Shown piece by piece: positions 1-8,000 of a stretch of 13,971 nucleotides of DNA. The notes beneath the pieces are model-generated. The model saw only the letters and a list, made by a program, of their open reading frames with translations. It had not been told where the DNA came from and did not search any database. Both the position numbers and the translations under genes were made by a program. Position 1 is the first letter of the stretch. Each line of letters begins with the position of its first letter. The DNA is from Amoebophrya sp. AT5.2 (lineage: Eukaryota; Sar; Dinophyceae; Syndiniales; Amoebophryaceae): the NCBI GenBank assembly GCA_005223375.1, contig RXOD01005457.1, positions 1-13,971 of the forward strand. The letters are read 5' to 3'.

Positions 1-784
1 CATCTCGCTTCAACAGCAGGTACCGACCTAGAGATTGATTTATTATAGGCACCTTCGCCTTCCCAAACGCTCCTTTGGGTAGCCCTTCCATGAAGGTGTA
101 GTCCTGCTTGACCTGCGCTCTTCCCAAGAACGTGGGCACGATGACGTGCTGAGACAGGTGCACCGACTCCGTGGGCTGCCCGCCGCCGGTCGCTTGCTCC
201 ATGATTGCCCCCGCATGGCCGCCGGCGCCACCTCCCCGTCCGCCTCGCGTGATCTCCGCCCCATCACCTCTACTTGTAGCAGCAGCTGCCCCACCCGCCT
301 CCTGCATCAGCATCTTGCTGCAGTCTGCGTGTTGTACGTTTGCTGCAGTGAAGGTGTCTGGCCACACGCTGATTTTTTGCAGCGTGTATTGGCGGATGAT
401 CTCGCACCAGGATTCCAACGAGATCATGCCCGTTTTCTCCCAATCAAAGTTATCAAACACCAGCTTCCACCGCCGCTCGCTAAACCGCCCAAACTCTGGC
501 ATGCTTTCCCAGACCAACTGCGCCAGCTCCGCCGCCTGGTCCGCATTCAGCTGTGCAGTTGCCGTCGCTGGAAACACCGTCGCTGGATCTGTCTCTTCGT
601 TCATCCGCAGGATCGCGGATTTCGCTGCCCGACAGAGCCGCGCGTCGAACGCTGGCGTAGCCAAGAACGCAGGGCACACGCCGTACAGCCAAGGTTGGAA
701 CGGGCCACCCGCGCCGTCCGCGACCGACACCCATCTCTTCAACTCCGCAGACGCGGCACAGGACTTCGAGCACTTGCTGCCCAT
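1..784 (-). CDS. EF-hand protein kinase (CDPK-like), N-terminal part, runs off the left edge
   Basis: An uninterrupted frame of 261 codons starts at the ATG at 784-782 and runs to position 1. The N-terminus, MGSKCSK, fits an N-myristoylation signal with nearby Cys for palmitoylation, suggesting membrane attachment on the cytosolic side. An EF-hand lies at about residues 105-130: the core FDNFDWEKTGMISLESW resembles the usual FDxDxxGxISxEEF pattern, but the last acidic ligand is shifted or weak. A Gly/Ala-rich linker (about 164-205) follows. Residues 228-260 look like the start of a kinase domain: DYTF, then a glycine loop read as GLPKGAFGKAKV, then RYLLLKR, where the Lys could be the ATP-binding one. 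The first loop Gly is replaced by Pro. Calcium-dependent protein kinases usually carry EF-hands after the kinase; an N-terminal EF-hand is a known variant. AAG|GTGCCT at codon 244 could be a donor, so the last 17 residues may be intron. EF-hand and kinase start: fairly sure. Exact family: unsure. Confidence 0.66.
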   Translation of the reverse strand, partial: MGSKCSKSCAASAELKRWVSVADGAGGPFQPWLYGVCPAFLATPAFDARLCRAAKSAILRMNEETDPATVFPATATAQLNADQAAELAQLVWESMPEFGRFSERRWKLVFDNFDWEKTGMISLESWCEIIRQYTLQKISVWPDTFTAANVQHADCSKMLMQEAGGAAAATSRGDGAEITRGGRGGGAGGHAGAIMEQATGGGQPTESVHLSQHVIVPTFLGRAQVKQDYTFMEGLPKGAFGKAKVPIINQSLGRYLLLKRD

Positions 785-1649
785 GGTTTATTCTTCTGCT
801 GCTGTCCTCCACCTCCTCCGGGCTCCACGAGGGGTTCAAGTACTACTTAACGACGATCTCGACAACGTCCTCGAACGCGATCAGCCCGTCGCAGTCCGTG
901 TCGAGGTTGCGGTGCGACGCGGCGAACTAATCGGCGCTGGGAGGCGCGCACTGCAGCGCACGCGGGGATGTCTTGTATTCTTTCCTTGTACTTGTACAAC
1001 TTTCGATCACCAGAAGTAGTGACCCTGACCAACCCGGATCTGCAACTGCAGCTGCGGCCGCCGCGGTTATTAGAAAGATAGTTATCCTCCGACCGACGCT
1101 CCGTGGTCTTCTGACGAACGATTTCGCTTCCTGTGATTTGCGGTCCCGGTCGTTTAGTTCGTTCGCGGTCGAGCAGCTGGAGTTACCGCCAGCGTCATCC
1201 TTTACAACACTGAAAAGCTGCAGCCAGAAACGCGGAGTCTTCGTTCACTCGAGGCCAAGGCCAGAGCCGTGAGAGAGTACAGTCGTTTCCTGCAAAAGAG
1301 CTCCTGCCACGGCCACGAATCAACCACGGTAATTGCATGCAGATGCAGCTGACACAAATACTAAGTACGCACTCTTCCACCTCCTGCCGCGGCTGGCACA
1401 GAACACCAGGTCACAGTTGCATCATCCACATACTAGTATTATGGGCACCGCGTTAGGCGATATTTCCCTCATGCCAGCATCTCCTGTGCATTTCTGTTTC
1501 GTGTCCTGTATTCCCGAGAAGAATGATTTATATTTGAAGTCTGTACTTCTAATAGCCAACGAGCCACGACGTGTCCTGCCACCCACCGCGACCACCAGTC
1601 CGCCGCGTATAGGGTGATAAAATTCCGCTACAATGCAGCAATAGGCTGC
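785..1649. other. Intergenic region between the DUF3431-like gene and the kinase gene
   Basis: About 865 bp with no convincing coding frame; the short open frames on both strands have no protein-like composition. It should hold the 3' end of the DUF3431-like transcript and the upstream region of the kinase gene, both on the minus strand. I see no TATA box, polyadenylation signal or repeat that I can support. Confidence 0.5.
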
Positions 1650-2043
1650 TCACATTGCGATTTCGTCCGTCCCCATCGCTGCCCCTCCAATCCGCATGGT
1701 GTCATTTCCCGGCGGCGCGTTTGGGTCCTCTGTAGTGAGAGACATGATGGTCGTCATGTATTGCGAGCCCACAGGCAGATAGCTCTCGTTGTCCACGTCC
1801 CTCGCGCGCAGAAAGAGGGGCAGCTCCGCGTTTTCGCCCCGCAGCGGTAGCAGATCCGCCTCGCCCCAGAGCACGTGCCAAATGGTTTCGTACATGAGGC
1901 AGTGGGTGCTGTGTCCCTTGATATCACTGCATTCCGGCTTCGGCGCAACCTCGTCGTCCAACATGGCCAGGAGCTTGTCATAAATCTTCTTCTCGGGAAG
2001 CATCAGCCGCGAACGACCAACCACAAATTGGGCGCAGCAGTAC
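1650..2043 (-). other. Exon 4 (terminal) of the DUF3431-like gene
   Basis: 394 bp: one base, 130 codons and a TGA at 1652-1650. It begins at the conserved CCAQFVVGRSR and continues through KKIYDKLLAMLDDE and ETIWHVLWGE, the last recognisable family motifs. About 85 further residues form a variable hydrophilic tail. Confidence 0.72.
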
Positions 2044-5000
2044 CTAGCGAGAATTGCGGGTTGGGTTTCGATGTTTGTAGTAGTAGTAGTTTTCAGCTGT
2101 AGTATCATATTTGATAGCATACATGGGTTGTTTGAGGGGTCGGTCGAGAACGGTGGTGAATAAAGAAACGAAAAATAAATCCAATCGCAAAAACAAGGAC
2201 GCACGTCCCAAGCGCCGCCGGCGTGCGGCCGAAGGTCTCCTCGAATATTTTTCGCTTGCAGGGCGTCAAGTTCTGTACGATGCGCCCTGGGACAAGGAGA
2301 AAGTCATGGCATCATGATGGCAGTCAGTCAATCAATCAGTCAGTCAATCAATCAAGGCAGAGAAAGTCTCTGACTGAGGCGAAACCGCAGCCGTCAGCCT
2401 CCATCCGCGCGGTGTCTTTCAGTAGGGCCCAAAGGACTATGCTGGTGCCCGGCCCTTTGAGGGTGCCCGCCTAGATACAAGAGTTCTCCCGCACGGGGCG
2501 GCCACAGTATTTACCCGCGTCTGAGCAGTCGCGGACAGACACGCGAGGAGCCCACTAGAGGACATGGCGGGCAGAAACGTCTAACCCAGGAATCCCATAG
2601 CGTGGTAAGCGCGGACGTCATCCCACTGCGGACCCTTGCACGGCCCCGCTGTCTGCTGCCGACAGGACCGGAAGTGCTCAAAGCAAATGCCCATGAGGCG
2701 TCATTCCAGTGGAGCCATTTGGCGCGCACATCATGATAGCCGGCGGACTTCCCATGATATTCCCACGATAGAAACAAACATAGATCCTCGGAGCTCTCGG
2801 CGCGGCTGTTGATTCATTCACTCGCTTTTTTTTTTGTCAGATCGAGCCTACCCCCTACAAGCTGGCTCGATAGTGTTACCCGCGTCGCAACTCTCCTCCA
2901 AATGCCAGGAGCTGGCAAATGAAAGAAAAGACCCCCACCGTACTAGACTGGGGCATCTTGCCAGTGAGCCTATGCATTTCGCTGCACCATCGCAATGCTG
3001 TGGAATGATCTCCGGCGGAATATTTCCCAGATTTTCAGGCCTCTGGGATTCAGCGACAGGAACTGGCTCGGTGCAAGTGCACGCAAACAATGTTCAAGAA
3101 CGAAGCCCGCTGCTCAAGAAGTTCGCTGCTTAGCAGTCAGCCGCTCAAGAAGTTCGCTGCTCGACAATGAGTCAGCTGCTCAAGGAGTTCGCTGCTCAAG
3201 AAGTTCGCTGGCTCTATCATGTTCAAGAAATTTGGGCGCCATGTGCAGAGGTCTTCCTCTGTCGAAGCTCGCTCGACAAACGACAACCCCTGTAGTCCTG
3301 CTTAGTCTGATGCCCATGGGGTGTTTGGCTCGACTGAAGCTACAAGAGTACCCAGCGCAGCGGCCCACGCCGGGCGTCCGCGCGTGGCCTATAGCTCGAG
3401 CGAAATCCCATCGGAATTGCTTCGCTCACGGGATCAGCTCCAACGGACGCGCGCACACGATTCAAATGAATCCGTAGTCAGATCGCTTGCGTCGGACGCC
3501 TTGCGCGAAAAGAGGAGTTTGGACATCTACGGATCGACTCCACGACTCACCGCACCGATTCAAAGATCTCAACCTTCCTCATCAGAAGCCGGATTTTCGT
3601 CGATTGACTTTGAAGCTAGGGCGAAGAATCACAGCAGATCTCTCGAACGAGCACGGGCGACGGAGTGCTATCCCTGGTGTGCACCGGTTCGACTTCTTCA
3701 CAAGGAGTGCTATTCCTGGTGTGCACCGGTTCGACTTCTTCGCAATCGGTTTGGCCTTCATCGAGGCAGAATTTTCACGACGGACGCAATTGACGCGAAA
3801 AATCAACGACGTACGGTCTTCCTCTGTCAAAGCTCGCTCCGTGCGCGGTTGAGATCGTGCAAATGCTGCCAGTCAATGACGAGCACCGGAGACGCGAGAC
3901 GCGATGGCGGAAGAAGCGCCCGGCCACACTCGAGCCCCGAGACTCCACTGAATGGGAGCGAGTGCGCTCCTGGGTGAAAGAGCGTCGCGACGCAGAGTGG
4001 TTCGAAGAACAAAGAAGACTGGCGCTGGCGAACTACAACAAAAACGAACATCATACCGCGGCGCTGGTGTGGAGGTCCGAGGACCACGACGCGACGCCTG
4101 ACGAGACCAGCTGGGCGGTTTGTCTCTGCTTACTGTAGCGCTAGCATTCCCGCGGTCGTCGTTGGTTTTAGTCGATGGAGAGGCCGGATCCTACTCGGGC
4201 CGCGAACGCCACGACAGGGAAGAAAAGCGGCAGATAAATGCTAGCCGGGGTAGATTCTTCCCCTGAGGTGCCTCAGCGAGGCGGCTGCCGGAGGCTGAGG
4301 CAGTGGCGCTATTGTTAACTTATTAGGTCGCACCTATTGGCATGGAGATCCTGCTGTAGCTCCTGCACTATCCGGGGCCGCTGTGCTCTGCGTCTCCCCA
4401 GATGAAACAGCTGGACTATCTCGATGCGCCTCCTCTTCCTGCGCAGCGACTGCGGCCGCGGGCAGCTGGCGCCCGGGAGCCGCGTTTCTGTCTCGATGCT
4501 CCTCCGGAGCGACCTCGCGGCCCGCGGACAGCTGGCGCCCGGGAGCCGCGTTGCTATCTCGATGCTCCTGCGCAGCGGCCTCGCCTGCGGACCTCTGGCG
4601 TGGTCTGGGAGACTGCCGCCGCACTGCTCGCGCTTCCACTGGCTCCGCGTCGACGCCATCGGACTCGCTCATCGACGTGGGCGCGGATGTTCTACCGCTA
4701 TGGTCACTTGCGCCATCCTCTTCGTCGCAATCCTCTGGGTCGCCATCCTCCTCGCCGTCCTCCTCGTCGTCTCCCCAGGAGAACGGGCGCAGCGATGTTG
4801 GCCGCGAGCCGTCCCGACCAGTAAACGCCGCCGCCCCAGTTTTCGCGTCGGTGTCCGCGCGTTGGCGAGGCTGGCCGCTACTGGATTCCGCTTTGCCTTT
4901 AGCGTCTCCCTCGTCACGGTCGCGCGCGGGGGAGTTATAGCCTGGCCCCTCGTCCTGTTCTCCACGCGCGGGGCCGGTGAAACGCGGAGAACTTCTGCCC

Positions 5001-8000
5001 TTCCCCCATTGTCATCGGCTGAAGCGAAGACGCGGCAACGAAGTAGCGCCGTGCTTGTCGCGCTTGTGGTGCTTGTCTGGTCTTCCTGCGGCACGGGCGC
5101 CACTGGCGGCGCCGTTGTGTTTGGTCCTGGTGTTGCGTGATTCGGCTCTGCGTCTGGCTTGGATGTGGTGGCGCCAGTGCTGCCGCTCGTGTCAAAACCA
5201 CGCACCGGCTGCGCCATTACGGGCGGTAGCGTTATGGTTGGTTCGGGTGTTGCGCCGTTGGCTTGCGATGAGGGTGGAGCTTCGACGAGCGAGGCGAAGG
5301 CGAGGCCCGGCGCCGATGTTCTTCCGATGTCCTTCGCTGCGTACGCCCTTCCGTGTGTCCTATGTTCCGAGCAGTCTGACGACGTGCCAGAAAGTTGGGG
5401 GCGGTCCCGTCGATGGTCGTGCACTGGTACGATCGGAGGCCGGCGCCCCGAGTGTCAGCGTGCTGGCTGTGCTCAGTGGCATGAAGATGCGGAAAATCGG
5501 GACCGCTTGAGGCCCAGGCGCTGGGGGGCGCGCGTTCGTGTTCCTTCTCCCCACGTCGCGGCGATAGCAATGCAGTCGCGGAGGCTCCTGCGTTTATTGC
5601 ATAGATGTCCCCGCCAGGCCCGACGCCGACGCCGCGCCAGGACGACAATAGAAAAACGCGCCGCCTGATGCCGATGCCGCTGCCGGCGCGCCGGGGGACG
5701 TGGGCAATAGTAGGCGCCGTTTTCTGTTTGCGAAATAAGTAGCAGACACGCCGCCGATGGAAAGTCAAGAGCTATGAGAGTGCGCGCGCGGTATGTATGA
5801 TCGAAGTAGCTGGACAGGTTGCGGCCATTTTTTTTGATTGACTTACCCAATTCCGGGTGAAAAAAACGCCCAAGCACTACGAGCAAAGCCCGATGTTCGC
5901 GCAGTTGTTCTACACACAGCTTCCGCACATTTATTAAGATCGAAACGAATCGAGCCGCTTCCCGTTTTCTTTGACTGGTTCTATTTCCACAGCTACAAAA
6001 CGAAGGCCATGCTTCTCCTCCGGGATTAAATGGACGGCGGATTGCTTACGCTTGATGCCATTTCCTTAGGGCTGAAACGCGTGAGCTGCGTCGTGGGTAA
6101 CACTATCGAGCCAGCTTATAGGGGGTCGGCTCGATTTCGATTTGACAAAAAAAAATCAAATGCACGAAATCGGCACCAATGGTGGCTATTCATTCAAGCC
6201 CGAGCCAGACGATGACGATGATGATTTCCCCATCTATCGGGGTGCTGTTTTTGTTTCGCCTTTCTCTCTAGTCGAAACGTGTTCTGTCCTTCCTCGGTCA
6301 GAACTAGTCTCCTACAGTGCGACAATTCAACAGAATGCGGCTGTTGAAGTTCTATGAAAATCAAACCAACTCCTACTACCATTGTTCAGCGGTATGAAGG
6401 GTATGTTTTTGGTGGTCCCGGCAGCCACTGCTTCCATGACCAGGTTGATGTATCCCCAGTAGGCGTGCTCCTCCACATCGGATTGCAGGAACATGACCAG
6501 GTCTGGGTAGTTGCCGTAGTTCTCCGACAGGTACTTGAGGTACGCGACGCACTCGTCCCGGCGGAAGCCCACGGGATCGTCGCACGGGACCGACTTCACC
6601 TCCTGAAACCGGCCGGACGCCAGGTACTTTGCCGTTTTTTCGTCCCCGGTTATGGCGGGGCCAGCGATGCGATGAAAAAGTAGGCAGGTGGTATTAGTTG
6701 TAATTTTTTGGGGGGGGCTCCCCGGGAGCGATCCCCCTTTGGCGAGGATCCCAAGAAGCGCAGAGCAGGTCTGCAGGAGCAGCAACGCGCGCGGGCCGGC
6801 AGTTTCTCGCGGCGGTCGGCAGACGATTGGCACTCCTGCGCCCTCCCTATAGCTGATCGAACCAATCGCCACCCTGGCCGCCCTCTTTTGCCCAGCTTTT
6901 CGGCTCTATCACCAATCTAGGCACTAGTCAGTGGCTTTCTCGCCTAGGAGCACTTCCCTCTATCGCTTCCAGTGGCTCATCGATCTACCCACCGTCCATC
7001 GGCCACCCCCTACGCCCGCAATCGTGAATGGGGCCCATTTCTAAAAACCGGCCCAGACCCCTGCGCCCCAAATACCAATCTGCCGAGCGCCTTGATCGCG
7101 ATCGACTCGCCATCGCTGGCGCACAGCCCGCCAGGTCCGACCGATGGGCGTCTGGCATTTGTCGTACAACTCATCCCAAGTGCGAACCCGGCGTCCCTTC
7201 CGAGAACTCCTACAGTTCCAAACACCGCAGCTGGGGACCAGCCCTGCGTGGAGGATCCGGGGGATCCGTCACTGCTCCGAGAACTCTAAAACAGAAAAAG
7301 CGAGCGTGGAGCCCAGGCCTCGCATGAAATTCCAAGCCCATGAGAATGAGGAATGAGAGAGATAGCGCTGCGGAAGATGTGTACTTCCTTCGCGATCAGT
7401 ATATCCATAGCCCCTACTTAGACCATCGCTTCTACTCCCAGGTCCTACCGATGGGCGTCTGGCACTTATCGTACACGAGCAGGGTGACGTGCACGTTTGG
7501 CAGGTTGGGGGCGAGTCTGAAGTCCGGGCCGAGGACCCAGTCCAGGTTCTCGCGACAGTGGCAGATCAGCACGTCGAGGTGGAGCATCTTGCTGCCGTCG
7601 GCGGCGTACCTTTGATTGGTGTAGGTACTACTAGGCACTACTAGTCCCGCGGTGGTGGGTTCCAAGGTTCCACTTCCCGAAGATCCTGCGTCGGGGCTTT
7701 CAGAGACGAGCTCGCCCTCGCGCAGCAGGCCGTCCTTCCTGCGCTGGAGCGACTGGCTCTCGGCAGAAAAGAGCTTCTTCTCCTCCTCCGCGAAATAGGC
7801 GAGCGCTTCCGCGTAGGGCCAACCGGGAAATACAGCCGCGGAGGCCGCTTCTACCGCTTTTTCTCCCGAGGACACCGCCCATCGCTCCTCTGCCGCCTTT
7901 GCCAGCGCCTCCGCCGCGTGCAGGTGCTTCTTCACGTCCGCGTTGCCTTGCCCCCGGAACAGGTAGACGGCGGCCGCGAGAACGTGCGTGGTGGCGATGG

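Larger units (their letters stand above)
2826..6155. mobile_element. Probable mobile element of 3.3 kb bounded by inverted repeats, inside intron 2
   Basis: Positions 2826-2893 and 6083-6155 are inverted copies of each other: a T run, GTCAxATCG, CGAGCC, ACCCCCTAYAAGCTGG, CTCGATAGTGTTACCC, then a GCGTCGCA-like stretch. Similarity stops at both inner ends. This is the layout of a DNA transposon with terminal inverted repeats. I found no clear target-site duplication and recognise no transposase, so it may be non-autonomous. The alternative is two separate small repeats inserted in opposite directions, since each copy can form its own hairpin. The interior holds tandem repeats at 3112-3212, 3662-3745 and 4420-4623, and only weak coding candidates. 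From about 4140 to 5700 it is very GC-rich. Confidence 0.5.
2287..6379 (-). other. Intron 2 of the DUF3431-like gene, hosting an inserted element
   Basis: About 4.1 kb from GTAGTAG to CTTGTCCCAG, joining two exons in phase 1. Most of it (2826-6155) is the segment bounded by inverted repeats described separately. The flanks inside the intron (2287-2825 and 6156-6379) show no protein-like frame on either strand, apart from a short tetranucleotide repeat at 2321-2355. Confidence 0.65.

Noticed and set aside
146..1019. Plus-strand frames of 234 and 282 codons at the left edge
   Set aside because: They are antisense to the EF-hand/kinase frame, which has recognisable motifs and a natural start.
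2511..2777. Minus frame of 88 codons as a further exon of the DUF3431-like gene
   Set aside because: No family motif, and exons 2, 3 and 4 already join in phase without it.
3112..3212. CRISPR-like array
   Set aside because: Only four diverged 19-bp copies with spacings of 16-35 bp, in a eukaryotic context; no regular spacers and no cas genes.
4424..5140. Plus-strand frame of 238 codons with a hydrophobic run that looks like a membrane segment
   Set aside because: The hydrophobic run is the antisense of the Asp/Glu run in the minus frame, a known artefact of GAG/GAC tracts; no other support.
6603..6872. Upstream extension of exon 2 using the phase-1 acceptor GCCAAAG|GG
   Set aside because: It would insert about 47 residues (GGSLPGSPPQK onward) between two adjacent family motifs; less natural than the phase-0 acceptor, though not excluded.
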